Assembly: GCA_947500055.1 (NCBI GenBank)
Contig: CANMQO010000001.1
Span: 248,001-312,000 of the forward strand
Source of the DNA: an uncultured Paracoccaceae bacterium
GTDB taxonomy: Bacteria; Pseudomonadota; Alphaproteobacteria; Rhodobacterales; Rhodobacteraceae
Length of the DNA stretch: 64,000 nt
Direction of reading: 5' to 3'
Below, one piece after another: positions 28,543 through 38,297 of this stretch (the stretch's first letter is position 1; every line of letters starts with the position of its first letter). A model generated the notes under the pieces. It was not told the DNA's origin. It searched no databases and was given only the letters and a program-made list of their open reading frames with translations. The position numbers were made by a program, and so were the translations under genes.

Positions 28543-30409
28543 TCTGTTTTTGCCATTCTTCCGGCAACAGAACCCCATGCGCCGTCTTGTCCCAGTAAAA
28601 GGGTTTTGACGCCAGTTCCAGAAGCCCCTTATAGGCCGCCAATGCAGCCAGCGGGAAATAGAATTGCAGGGTTACCGCCCATTTGATCAGCCACGATTTA
28701 CCTGCCTTGCGGACCCCCGCAGCGGCCACGGCCAGCCCGACCAGTTCGGAGGTCACAAATAACCCTGCAAGTAACCAGAATGCCCAGGATGGGATCATGC
28801 TGCTTAGCGGATGAACAAAACCGAATGGCAGCAGCCAGAATATCCAAAGAACCGGCGCGAGTGCGAATTGTGTGAGTGTCCCCAGAAACAGCAGTTGCAG
28901 ACCAAAGAATCGCTTTGCCCCCAGATCACGCCACAGCTGGAGCGGATTGCGCATATGGACCCCGTAAGTGATCGCGTATCCTTTCAACCAGCGTGATCGC
29001 TGTTTGATCCAGGGCCATGCGCGGCCATTCGCCTCTTCCTCGGTCACGGTGTTGATCAGTTCGGTCCGATAGCCATACCGCGCCAGCCGCACGCCAAGAT
29101 CGGCGTCCTCTGTCACGTTATGGGCGTCCCATCCGCCCAGTTCCTCAAGCGTGTCGCGACGAAAGAACAGCGTCGTTCCGCCCAACGGGATGACCAGTCC
29201 AAGTGTCTGAAACCCCGGCAGGATGACCCGGAACCAACCTGCATATTCAACTGTAAAACAACGGGTCAGCCAATTCGTGCTTGCGTTATAATAGTCCAGA
29301 ACACCTTGTAAACAAACGGTTTTGGGGTCGCAATTGGCAAAGCCGCTTGCGACGACACGCAGCTGATCGGGCGCGGGCGCGTCTTCGGCATCCCAGATAC
29401 CAATAATGCTGCCGCGGGCAAATTCCAGCGCGTAATTCATTGCGCGCGGCTTGGTCTTGATCGTGCCCTTGGGCACGACGATGGGCCGCATCCATGTGGG
29501 CAGGATTGTGCGCCCAAGCGTGGCGCGGGTCGTGACATCATCGGCTTCCAGGATCAGGCAGACGTCCAGAAGTTCGCGCGGGTAGTCCAATGCCTTGAGC
29601 CGGGCTAGCAGGTGCTCTGCGATGGCTGTCTCATTATAAAGCGGCACCAGCATCGTGATCATGGGAAGGCGGGCAGGGATTGTGGACTGCTTCAGCTTTG
29701 GTGGTTTGCGCCAGTTGGTCAAAGCGGCCGTTGCACGCAACAGCGTGTTGAGCAGCAACACAATGATGGCCCAGCCGGTGAGGAGGGCAAAGATGGTTTG
29801 CGCTGAAAAATAGGCGCATACGCCAGTGATGACCAGAATTGCCGCGCCCAGCCGAGCCGCAAGCGGCGCGTCCCAATGGCGGCAGCTTTCGGTTTGTTTT
29901 ACCCGTGTCTCGGCTGCCGCGACCATTTGTTGGCCGCAAAAGTAACTGACCGTTCTTGAAAGTTGATCATCTGTTGTGATCGCCATGCGGATGGGCCCAA
30001 AAATACGTGTCAATTCAGGCCGGTATTCATCAAACCTATCAGGCTGCGTTGTCAGTATGATCGTGGTGCCGCCGATCTGTCGCCAGGGCATCAGCGCATG
30101 TTTCAGGCAACGTTCTGCGCCAAATCTGTTCAGCAGCTCCTGTTCGGGCGGCTGTTCAATCGGGTTGATCAGTTGCGCGCCTGCATCGTTCGCGAGGATA
30201 TCGGCAATCGTCAGTTGCGAAATGCCATAGCTGCGCGTGTAGATATCTGCCAATCGCAGATCACGCTGCTGCGCTGTCGCCTCGGCTATGCTGGCGTCTT
30301 GATAGGAAATCAATGACCGCCGCATCAATTGTCGGCTCAACACGTCTTGTGGCGCGTGTTTCGCCTTTTCGATTTCTGTGCCTTGATTTCGTTGGTTAAA
30401 ATGAAACAT
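28496..30409 (-). CDS. MshEN domain-glycosyltransferase family 2 membrane protein
   Basis: 637 residues from ATG 30409, chosen because GAGGGTGTG precedes it; ATG 30430 is in frame but has no good ribosome site. The N-terminal region (about 25-165) resembles the MshEN/GspE N-terminal domain (LISYQDASIAEATAQQRDLR; PWRQIGGTTIILTT). Two helices follow (about 185-225). The GT-A domain has VPLYNE, WDAEDAP, TEDADLGVRLARYGY and the processive-enzyme motif QRSRW. C-terminal helices run from about 515 to 600. It resembles cellulose-synthase-type enzymes that polymerise and export polysaccharide. Some MshEN domains bind c-di-GMP, so c-di-GMP control is plausible. A CtrA-type box lies 42 bp upstream. Confidence 0.86.
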   Translation of the reverse strand: MFHFNQRNQGTEIEKAKHAPQDVLSRQLMRRSLISYQDASIAEATAQQRDLRLADIYTRSYGISQLTIADILANDAGAQLINPIEQPPEQELLNRFGAERCLKHALMPWRQIGGTTIILTTQPDRFDEYRPELTRIFGPIRMAITTDDQLSRTVSYFCGQQMVAAAETRVKQTESCRHWDAPLAARLGAAILVITGVCAYFSAQTIFALLTGWAIIVLLLNTLLRATAALTNWRKPPKLKQSTIPARLPMITMLVPLYNETAIAEHLLARLKALDYPRELLDVCLILEADDVTTRATLGRTILPTWMRPIVVPKGTIKTKPRAMNYALEFARGSIIGIWDAEDAPAPDQLRVVASGFANCDPKTVCLQGVLDYYNASTNWLTRCFTVEYAGWFRVILPGFQTLGLVIPLGGTTLFFRRDTLEELGGWDAHNVTEDADLGVRLARYGYRTELINTVTEEEANGRAWPWIKQRSRWLKGYAITYGVHMRNPLQLWRDLGAKRFFGLQLLFLGTLTQFALAPVLWIFWLLPFGFVHPLSSMIPSWAFWLLAGLFVTSELVGLAVAAAGVRKAGKSWLIKWAVTLQFYFPLAALAAYKGLLELASKPFYWDKTAHGVLLPEEWQKQITPPPLQPPHPVSDG

Positions 30410-30450
30410 CACACCCTCGACACGCCCCATAGGAGCATGTCGTAACAGGG

Positions 30451-30465
30451 TTAATGATCAGTTAA
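30451..30465 (-). promoter_or_regulatory. CtrA-type box (TTAA-N7-TTAA)
   Basis: TTAA at 30451-30454 and TTAA at 30462-30465 are separated by exactly 7 bp. On the minus strand it reads TTAACTGATCATTAAC, a perfect CtrA consensus, 42 bp upstream of the MshEN-glycosyltransferase start. It lies in the 65-bp gap after carA. Confidence 0.6.
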
Positions 30466-30474
30466 GAATGATTC

Positions 30475-31647
30475 TCAACTATAAGTTGCAGTCCGCTCAC
30501 CCATAGCGTGTGAAAACCGTTCAAAGAGATAGTAGCTGTCCTGCGGACCGGGGCTGGCCTCTGGGTGGTATTGCACGCTGAACACGGGCCGGTCGGCCAT
30601 GCGAATGCCGCAATTGCTACCGTCAAACAGCGACACATGCGTTTCGATCACACCGTCCGGCAATGTCTGACTGTCAACGGTGAAACCGTGATTCATGGAG
30701 GTAATTTCCACCTTCCCGGTTTCCATATCCTTAACGGGGTGGTTCGCACCGTGATGGCCGTGGTTCATCTTGATTGTGCTGGCGCCCAATGCCAGCGCAA
30801 GCATCTGATGCCCAAGGCATATCCCAAAGACCGGAATATCTGTTTCCAGCACGCCCTTGATCATCGGTACGGCATATTCCCCGGTTGCCGCCGGATCGCC
30901 CGGCCCGTTGGACAGGAACACGCCGTCAGGCTTGTGGCTGAGCACCTCCTGCGCCGTGGCGGTGGCGGGCAGGACGGTCACGTCGCAGCCAGCACTGGCA
31001 AGGCAGCGCAGGATGTTGCGTTTCGCGCCGTAGTCAATGGCTACGACTTTATGTTTTGCTGCCGTTTGCGGCGCGTAACCATCGGGCCAGGCCCACCGCA
31101 TTTCGTTCCACCGGTAAGACTGTGCGCAGGTGACATCCTTGGCCAGATCAAGCCCTTCAAGCCCTTGGAATGCGCGGGCTTTTTCCACGAGCGCCGCAAT
31201 GTCAAAATTGCCGTCCGGATCATGGGCAAGGGCTACATGCGGCGCGCCCTGTTGCCGGATCGCCCGGGTCAGCCGCCTTGTGTCGACGCCCCCCATACCG
31301 ATCCTGTTGCGTTTGGCGAGCCAATCGGTCAATTCTTCGGTGGCGCGCCAGTTTGAGGCAAGCGTGGGGTCCCATTTGACGACCATCCCCGCCGCAACGG
31401 GGTCGGTTGTTTCGTCATCTTCGGGGTTCACGCCGGTATTGCCAATATGGGGGAAGGTGAAGGTGACGACCTGACCGGCGTAGGATGGGTCGGTCATGAT
31501 CTCCTGATAGCCTGTCATGGCGGTGTTGAAACACAGCTCTGCCACCGTTTCGCCGGTGGCCCCGAAGCCCATACCGTAAAAGACGCTGCCATCTGCAAGT
31601 GCCAGACATGCGGTGGGTTTTGTTGGTTCGCCCTGTGCCATGATCAT
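30475..31647 (-). CDS. carA: Carbamoyl-phosphate synthase small subunit
   Basis: 390 residues. The N-terminal domain begins ACLALADGSVFYGMGFGA and has FNTAMTGYQEIMTDPSYAGQ (first 20 residues). The class I glutaminase triad is visible: Cys in FGICLGHQMLALALGA, and His/Glu in VQYHPEASPGP. It hydrolyses glutamine and passes ammonia to CarB for arginine and pyrimidine synthesis; carB is not adjacent here. ATG 31647 has AGGGG four bases upstream; ATG 31641 is an alternative. It is divergent from yqeY. Confidence 0.97.
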   Translation of the reverse strand: MIMAQGEPTKPTACLALADGSVFYGMGFGATGETVAELCFNTAMTGYQEIMTDPSYAGQVVTFTFPHIGNTGVNPEDDETTDPVAAGMVVKWDPTLASNWRATEELTDWLAKRNRIGMGGVDTRRLTRAIRQQGAPHVALAHDPDGNFDIAALVEKARAFQGLEGLDLAKDVTCAQSYRWNEMRWAWPDGYAPQTAAKHKVVAIDYGAKRNILRCLASAGCDVTVLPATATAQEVLSHKPDGVFLSNGPGDPAATGEYAVPMIKGVLETDIPVFGICLGHQMLALALGASTIKMNHGHHGANHPVKDMETGKVEITSMNHGFTVDSQTLPDGVIETHVSLFDGSNCGIRMADRPVFSVQYHPEASPGPQDSYYLFERFSHAMGERTATYS

Positions 31648-31814
31648 CAATCCCCTGCAGCCAAATTGGGCCGGGTTTACGGGGGCGGACAGCCCGGGTC
31701 AAGGCCGGATTGCCGCCTAGAAACAAGGGCTGCCGCGACGCAAGCCTGCCTTGTCAGCCCGGCACTTGCGCGTTAGGGTGCCGGTTCGTTTTACGGTCAT
31801 GAACGGGAGTTTTC

Positions 31815-32276
31815 ATGGACATGCGCGATCGGGTCAATGCGGCCCTGAAGGATGCGATGAAGTCGAAAGAGGCTGATCGTCTGTCCACATTGCGGCTGAT
31901 CAATGCCGCTATCAAAGACAAGGATATCGCTCTGCGCGGCTCTGCTGATGAAGATGGCGGCGTTTCAAATGACGATGTGCTGGCCATTCTGGGACGGATG
32001 GTCAAGCAACGTCAGGAAAGTGCGCGCGCCTATGAAGAAGGCGGCAGGCTGGAGCTGGCGGAAAAGGAATTGTCTGAAATCAAGGTGATAGAAGAATTCC
32101 TGCCCAAGCAACTAACCGAGGAAGAGGCCGAGAAGGCGGTTGGTGATGCAATCGCTGAGGTGGGTGCGACCAGCATTCGCGACATGGGCAGGGTGATGGC
32201 CGTTCTGAAAGGCAAATTCACCGGGCGGATGGATTTTGGCAAGGCCGGTCCGATGGTCAAGGGCCGATTGGGTTAA
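31815..32276 (+). CDS. yqeY: GatB/YqeY domain protein
   Basis: 153 residues. The family pattern is complete: MRDRVNAALKDAMKSKEADR, LRLINAAIKDKDI, RQESARAYEEGGR, EFLPKQLTEEE, and the C-terminal GRVMAVLKGKFTGRMDFGKA. YqeY corresponds to the tail domain of GatB and binds tRNA-like structures. Its role as a stand-alone protein is unclear. The start ATG 31815 follows GGGAG. A strong hairpin follows the stop. Confidence 0.92.
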   Translation: MDMRDRVNAALKDAMKSKEADRLSTLRLINAAIKDKDIALRGSADEDGGVSNDDVLAILGRMVKQRQESARAYEEGGRLELAEKELSEIKVIEEFLPKQLTEEEAEKAVGDAIAEVGATSIRDMGRVMAVLKGKFTGRMDFGKAGPMVKGRLG

Positions 32277-32281
32277 CGGAT

Positions 32282-32309
32282 TTTGCCGGCAGAATGACCT
32301 GTCGGCAAA
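32282..32309 (+). terminator. Hairpin after yqeY
   Basis: TTTGCCGGCAG-AATGAC-CTGTCGGCAAA forms an 11-bp stem with one G-U pair, 5 bp after the yqeY stop. There is no T-run. Its right arm is the first unit of the 11-bp repeat array, so the structure is shared between terminator and repeat. Confidence 0.55.
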
Positions 32310-32338
32310 GCGTCGGCGATGCGTCGGCAAAACGTCGG
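32301..32338 (+). repeat. Array of four GTCGG motifs at 11-bp spacing (copy 2)
   Basis: GTCGG occurs at 32301, 32312, 32323 and 32334. The intervening bases are CAAAGC, CGATGC and CAAAAC. The copy at 1823-1860 (minus strand) differs by one base in the third spacer. It lies in the 151-bp gap between convergent yqeY and DUF2244 genes. Confidence 0.9.
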
Positions 32339-32386
32339 ACCCCTGCGCGCGATGCGTTATCTGTTGCGAAAGGTTAATGGCAGGCA

Positions 32387-32410
32387 GGATGGGTCAAGAC
32401 CCATCTTACG
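32387..32410. repeat. 24-bp palindromic repeat, copy 2
   Basis: Identical to 21829-21852 over 24 bp, with the same 7-bp stem GATGGGT/ACCCATC and CAAG loop and the same trailing TTACG. It lies 17 bp before the convergent end of the DUF2244 gene. Confidence 0.85.
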
Positions 32411-32427
32411 CAGCCGGTCTGTTGTGA

Positions 32428-32919
32428 TTAATCGCGCAGGGCGCGCCTGAGATCGTCATAAAGCGCTAGGCGCTCACCGGCATCCAGAAACGCCCCGATT
32501 TCAACCTCGCGGTCACCACCACGCAAAGTGATGTAGTTTTCCACTGGCCCGCCTTTGGGATGCAGATGAACACTTACCCAATGGCGGTTTGCCTCCCACG
32601 CCTGCATGTCGCCTTTGGGGTTGTGTCGGGTCAACTGCACAGTGGTGTCATCAACGCTGAGTTCTTCCAGCACTTCGCCCCGCCTGTAACTGACATTCAG
32701 GGCGGTCCAGATCCCCCAGAGCATCAGCAGAAAGAATGGCAAAAGCCCCCAGAGGATTGCCGTACCCAGCACGGTAATCAGTGGCAGTGTGACAATCAGA
32801 GCCGTCGCCCCGATGAACAACACAAAGTCCCTGCGCAGCAGTGACCGGTATGGCCAGAGGCAAAGCTGCCAGTCTTTGCCGGTGAGCGGCGGGGCGTGCG
32901 GTGTCCATTCATATGGCAT
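32428..32919 (-). CDS. DUF2244 integral membrane protein
   Basis: 163 residues. Two adjacent helices (about 33-52 and 55-74) are followed by a cytoplasmic C-terminal domain with NVSYRRGEVLEELSVDD and HWVSVHLHP, typical of DUF2244, a family of unknown function that often sits near cytochrome oxidase genes in alphaproteobacteria. Here it is alone, convergent with yqeY. The opening residues WTPHAPPLTGKDWQLCLWPYRSL (family-like; key patch LWPYRSL) support the assignment. Confidence 0.85.
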   Translation of the reverse strand: MPYEWTPHAPPLTGKDWQLCLWPYRSLLRRDFVLFIGATALIVTLPLITVLGTAILWGLLPFFLLMLWGIWTALNVSYRRGEVLEELSVDDTTVQLTRHNPKGDMQAWEANRHWVSVHLHPKGGPVENYITLRGGDREVEIGAFLDAGERLALYDDLRRALRD

Positions 32920-33099
32920 GATGCATCAGTAATGGATCGTCCCGGACAGGCAAATGCGTAGTGCTGTCGCGGGACGCAATTTACCTTTGTTGGGACCTGA
33001 TGACCGGTTTCTGAACTTGCGAGAGCGGGCCACCTTCAGATTGCCGATACTTGACGGGGCGCCACAAAGCGAGCGCCCGGCTCATGCCGCGTTGACAGA

Positions 33100-34047
33100 T
33101 CAAAAGCGCAGTATTGCAACTGTCCGATCATCAAAGAAGGCCGTTGGGGTTGACCCTTTCACAGCAAGGGATCTTGAAATCTTATATGGGTCAGTGGTTT
33201 CGAGGTCCGCATGCTGATTTTCCCACCCATCGATTGAGACCATGGGTGGCGGGGCGAGGTAGCCATCTGAGAAAATCTCGATCGATGCAAGTCCGTTATG
33301 GGCAATTGTCTGGTCGATCGCATGGCGCATTGCGAGGGGGCTGCCGTTCAGGACACCATAGCCCAATTGCGCATCTTCCGCGTTGGCCAAGCGGAACTGG
33401 GATTGCAGGCCGTGCCGGATGAGGTCGCTTGCTTCGTCAACCGCCTTTGGCATGGCAAGCTGATCCAGGGTTCCCTGCAAAATCCTTTCGGCGTCCGCCT
33501 GCGAAAGAAGGCCTTCGTTGACGGCCCAGTTGACGCCTTTCCCGATGCATGCGCGTGACGCGTCCTCGCATTTTTCCATTGGTTCGCCGCGGTCGAGAAA
33601 CAGTTTAAAAAGCGCGACACGCGCAGGAATGGAGACGCGGTCGGGGGCAAGATCCGCGATTTGCGCTGCGCCGCCATTGACCCGAAACCCGGTGTCACCA
33701 ATGCCAAGCATGCGGATCCCGTCCGTCTTTTCAAACGCAATCATCGCTGTGGTTGATGCCGGGCCGTCATCTGCATCGGTTGGCACCTGTGCTGCCACTG
33801 CGCGGCTGAGCGTTTCCAGAATGTCACGCGCAGCCCAATCGGCCGCCTCTGCCGGTAGTGCCGCCGCCGCCTGCGCGGCCGCCATCGCCGCCAATCGACC
33901 AACCGGCACGCCATTGATACGCCGCCCCAGGCTGTCGCTTGCCCCGTCAAAAACGCCGGTCATCCTGCCCGGAAGATGCAGCAACACATCGTCGCCGGGC
34001 ACGGATAAGTCGCGGGCTTTGGGGTGTGAGAAGGCCTCAATCTTCAT
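33100..34047 (-). CDS. PP2C-like serine/threonine phosphatase domain protein
   Basis: 315 residues from ATG 34047. PP2C metal-site motifs can be traced: GVFDGASDS (about residue 34), GIGDTGFRV (about 114), EIFSDGY (about 256) and FFDDRTVAILRF at the C-terminus. The usual GDSR is replaced by GDTG, and other motifs are shortened. It probably dephosphorylates a protein in the cytoplasm. It is the last gene of a sugar ABC transporter operon and overlaps the dehydrogenase gene by 11 nt, an unusual partner for a transporter. Confidence 0.72.
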   Translation of the reverse strand: MKIEAFSHPKARDLSVPGDDVLLHLPGRMTGVFDGASDSLGRRINGVPVGRLAAMAAAQAAAALPAEAADWAARDILETLSRAVAAQVPTDADDGPASTTAMIAFEKTDGIRMLGIGDTGFRVNGGAAQIADLAPDRVSIPARVALFKLFLDRGEPMEKCEDASRACIGKGVNWAVNEGLLSQADAERILQGTLDQLAMPKAVDEASDLIRHGLQSQFRLANAEDAQLGYGVLNGSPLAMRHAIDQTIAHNGLASIEIFSDGYLAPPPMVSIDGWENQHADLETTDPYKISRSLAVKGSTPTAFFDDRTVAILRF

Positions 34048-35208
34048 GGTGAGCCGAAGAACCGCGCAGGTCAAAGCCATCCAGCCTGGCCCAGGTTTCG
34101 GTCAGGTCGACGACCTCGCCGGTTTGGCGCGCCTGATCGAGCGCCATAGCGGAGATGCCGGCCTCAATCGCGTCAACGACCGATACTTTGAGGTTGTTGC
34201 CCGTGCCGCGCAGGTAATCGGCAAGTTCAATCGCCATCTGCTTGTCTGATCCATAATGATCAATCTGCGCATCAGGGTTTTTGGTATAATCCACATCCAG
34301 AATCCGGTCATTTGTTGCAGCATCAGTGACACGCAGATAGCCGCGTTGCAGGTCACCTTCGGCCATGCCCTTTGTGCCGACAATGCAGAAATGACGACTT
34401 TCGTCGGGGACGTTGAGGTTGGTGTGGAAGCTCATCGTGATCCCGTTCTCAAACTGCATGATCGCATTTTGATGGTCGATGATATCCGCGTCGGACTGGA
34501 AGGGATCATCGGTTGTTTGCCAGAGCGAGGGTGTCGCATGGTAGAGATCATTGTGCTGATTGCTGCTGGGTGCGTTTTCGGGGGTGAATGTCTTGCGCCC
34601 GCCAAAGCTGGCCGCGCGGAGCACCCGCGATCCTGTCATCATGTGGTAAAGGTCGATGTCATGGCAGCACTTTTCCAGCATGAAACCACCGGAATAGCGG
34701 GTATAGCGCCGCCAGTCGCGCATGAAGAACCCGCCATGTTGCGGCTCAATATGTTCGTTAGCTTCCAGCGAGACGATGCGCCCCAGATGACCGGCGGCGA
34801 GGGCCTTGTTCAGGTCCTTGATTTGCGGTGCGTAGCGCAAGACAAGCCCAACCATCAACTGGTCGGCGCCATATTCACGCAGCAGGCTGGCCAGTTCCCA
34901 GGTTTGATCAAGAGTGGTCACAATTGGTTTTTCGGAGAACACGCGAATGCCTGCGCGCAACCCGGCTGTGATGTGATCCAGATGCAGGTGGTTGGGGCTG
35001 CCGACAAAGAGCAGGTCAGCCTGGGTCCGGGAGAGCATCGCACCCACATCGTCGAACGCTGGCGGTGTGTTTTCTGTGCAAAGCTGGCGCAGCATGGCTG
35101 CGGACGGATCGACATAGCCCACGATCTGCATTTCGGGCATGGCGGCACGCAGATAGCCAAGCACTTTAACGCTGCGTTTTCCGACACCTGCAACGGCGAT
35201 GCGCATGG

Positions 35209-35212
<4 letters not shown>
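34037..35212 (-). CDS. Gfo/Idh/MocA family oxidoreductase
   Basis: 391 residues. The nucleotide-binding N-terminus is MRIAVAGVGKRSVKVLGYL, and the conserved EKP motif is VFSEKPIVTT (about residue 95). Catalytic-type residues lie in GGFMLEKCCHDIDLYHMMTG (Lys, Asp, His). These NAD(P)-dependent enzymes oxidise or reduce sugars and inositols. It overlaps the ABC ATPase gene in an ATGA junction, so it likely acts on the imported sugar. ATG 35206 is an alternative start. Confidence 0.9.
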
Positions 35213-36309
<1,097 letters not shown>

Positions 36310-36312
36310 GTC

Positions 36313-37434
36313 TTATCCTTTGGAAATGGTCGTTACAGCCGGTGCCAGGAAGGCATCCAGCGCCATGCGGCAGGCCAGTTGCGCGTGATTGGGCACGTGA
36401 CGGGTGTGGATCAATGGTGCGGCGTTTGTTGCGGCAAGCGGGCCGCCAAAACGTCCGGTGCCGATGGGATCGACGTGCAACCGGTCGCCAAGTGCTGAGA
36501 GCAGGTCCTTTGGCATGCGAGAGCAGACATAGACCGCTTCGAAATCAAGCAGGGCAAGGGCGGTGGTGATCGCATCGCTGATCGCGTCACCTGAACGGTC
36601 AAGGAACGCTGAAAGCGCGGTTGTTTCGCCTTTTTTCATACCTTGCCACTCTGCCCAGCTTTTCAGCCCCGCGGCCTGCAGGAATGCCGTTTCAACGGGG
36701 CGGTCCGGGCCAGCGGGGAAAAGTGCGCCGATCTCGCCCGCATTGCCATTGACCCCCGGCACCAGATTGCCCTTGCTGACCACGCCGCCACCGATACCCG
36801 ATCCGATATGCAGGCAGATAAAATCCTGATGGGGTGACGACCGGATCAGGCTGCTGGCCAATGTCCGCCCGTCGTTCATCAACTGCACCGGGACGCCAAG
36901 CCGCTGGTGCACATGCCCGATCAGATCAATTTGCGACCAGCCCACCGGGTCAGCTTTGGCGGCAAAGCGTGTGCTGCCAGACATCAGATATCCCTGGACC
37001 GAGATACCCGCGCCAATGACCTGCGTGGTCGCGGGCAGGTCATCAAGTGCCGTACCCAGCAGCAGATCAAGATCGCCTAATTGCACTGCTGCGCTGTCAT
37101 AGGTTGTTGCCTGACTGGCGGAAGCAAGCACGTGCCCGGCGAGGTCACAGATCTCGACCCGCACCCGATCCACCGCAAGACTGATCCCCACGGTGGCCAG
37201 CGATGCGGGCACAAAGCCAAGCTGTCTGGCCGGTTTGCCGCGACCACCGCTGATGGCCGCAACTTCCGTCAGGATGCCACCCTCGATCAATGGCAGAACG
37301 GCCCGCATCGTTGTCTGCGCGGAAATGCCAAGCCGATCCGACAGCTCACCCCGTCTGATCTGCGGTTGGGCAAGAACCGCCCCAATGATCGCACGCTGGT
37401 GGTCGGTCAGTTCAAGAGGGGCACGGTCCAGCAT
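36313..37434 (-). CDS. ROK family transcriptional regulator
   Basis: 373 residues from ATG 37434, coupled to the upstream permease by TGATG. The N-terminal winged helix (about 8-65) contains RRGELSDRLGISAQTTMRAVL. The ROK domain has MNDGRTLASS and HIGSGIGGGVVSKGNLVPG. The zinc-binding CxCGxxGC cluster of sugar-kinase ROK proteins is missing, and GNAGEIGAL lacks the usual His. It is therefore a repressor or sensor rather than a kinase. The probable operator is the inverted repeat at 40534-40556. Confidence 0.88.
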   Translation of the reverse strand: MLDRAPLELTDHQRAIIGAVLAQPQIRRGELSDRLGISAQTTMRAVLPLIEGGILTEVAAISGGRGKPARQLGFVPASLATVGISLAVDRVRVEICDLAGHVLASASQATTYDSAAVQLGDLDLLLGTALDDLPATTQVIGAGISVQGYLMSGSTRFAAKADPVGWSQIDLIGHVHQRLGVPVQLMNDGRTLASSLIRSSPHQDFICLHIGSGIGGGVVSKGNLVPGVNGNAGEIGALFPAGPDRPVETAFLQAAGLKSWAEWQGMKKGETTALSAFLDRSGDAISDAITTALALLDFEAVYVCSRMPKDLLSALGDRLHVDPIGTGRFGGPLAATNAAPLIHTRHVPNHAQLACRMALDAFLAPAVTTISKG

Positions 37435-38297
37435 CACCCTTTCACCCCGCCGCCGACGAAGCCCTGCAGCACATATTTTTGGGTCAGCATGTAAATGATG
37501 ATCAAGGGCAGGGTTGATATGACAGAGCCTGCCATCAGCAAGGTCCATGACGCTTCATATTGGCTGACGAAGGACATGAGCCCCAGTGGCACGGTCTTGA
37601 GTTCGTTGGAATTGAGAAACAGCAGCGGGCGCAGCAATTCGTCCCAGTTATTGATGAAGGCAATCACAAATACGGCGACCAATGCAGGCTGTGCCAGCGG
37701 CAGATAGACCTTCCAGAAAATCTGAAACGGGGTGGCGCCATCGACATAGGCGGCATCGCCGTAATCCCGGGGCAGGCTGGCAAAATATTCGCGTAACATG
37801 AAAGTGCCAAACGCGCCCACAAGGAATGACGGCACGATGAGCGGCAGGAATGTGTCCACCCAGCCAAGGCCGCGCATGATCAGAAATTCGGGGATGATCG
37901 TGACCTCAACCGGCACGAATGCGGTGACCAGCACCAGCGCGAACAGCCAGTTCTTGCCAGGGAGATCGAGCCGGGCAAAGGCGTAGCCGCCAAGCGATGT
38001 AGCAAAGACCTGCCCAACAGCCGCCATGAAAGAGACGAACGCCGAATTCCGAAAATAGATCACGAAATCCCGCTGGGTCCAGATCTCAACATAGTTTTCA
38101 AAAGGGTGATCGGTGAACAGCAGTTTGGGCACAAAGCTGGGGGGCAGTTTGAACACGTCCCGCGGTTCCTTGAAGCTGGTGATCAGCATCCAGATAAAGG
38201 GCATCAGCGTGACAACCGCATAGATAAGCAGCACGGCGTAAAGGACGATCAACGTCACGCGGGCATTGCCGCGATTTGGATGCAGATTAGCCGTCAT
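37434..38297 (-). CDS. Sugar ABC transporter permease (MalG type)
   Basis: 287 residues from ATG 38297. Six helices are visible. The EAA loop, which contacts the ATPase, is DYGDAAYVDGATPFQIFWKVYLPLAQPAL (key residues DAAYVDGA...LPLA). The C-terminus KYVLQGFVGGGVKG is typical of MalG-type CUT1 permeases. It overlaps the other permease gene by 11 nt. Confidence 0.94.
   Translation of the reverse strand: MTANLHPNRGNARVTLIVLYAVLLIYAVVTLMPFIWMLITSFKEPRDVFKLPPSFVPKLLFTDHPFENYVEIWTQRDFVIYFRNSAFVSFMAAVGQVFATSLGGYAFARLDLPGKNWLFALVLVTAFVPVEVTIIPEFLIMRGLGWVDTFLPLIVPSFLVGAFGTFMLREYFASLPRDYGDAAYVDGATPFQIFWKVYLPLAQPALVAVFVIAFINNWDELLRPLLFLNSNELKTVPLGLMSFVSQYEASWTLLMAGSVISTLPLIIIYMLTQKYVLQGFVGGGVKG

Noticed and set aside
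32954-33217. Plus-strand frame of 87 residues in the gap between DUF2244 and the PP2C-like gene.
   Set aside because: It runs into the PP2C-like gene on the other strand, has no ribosome site and no recognisable domain.
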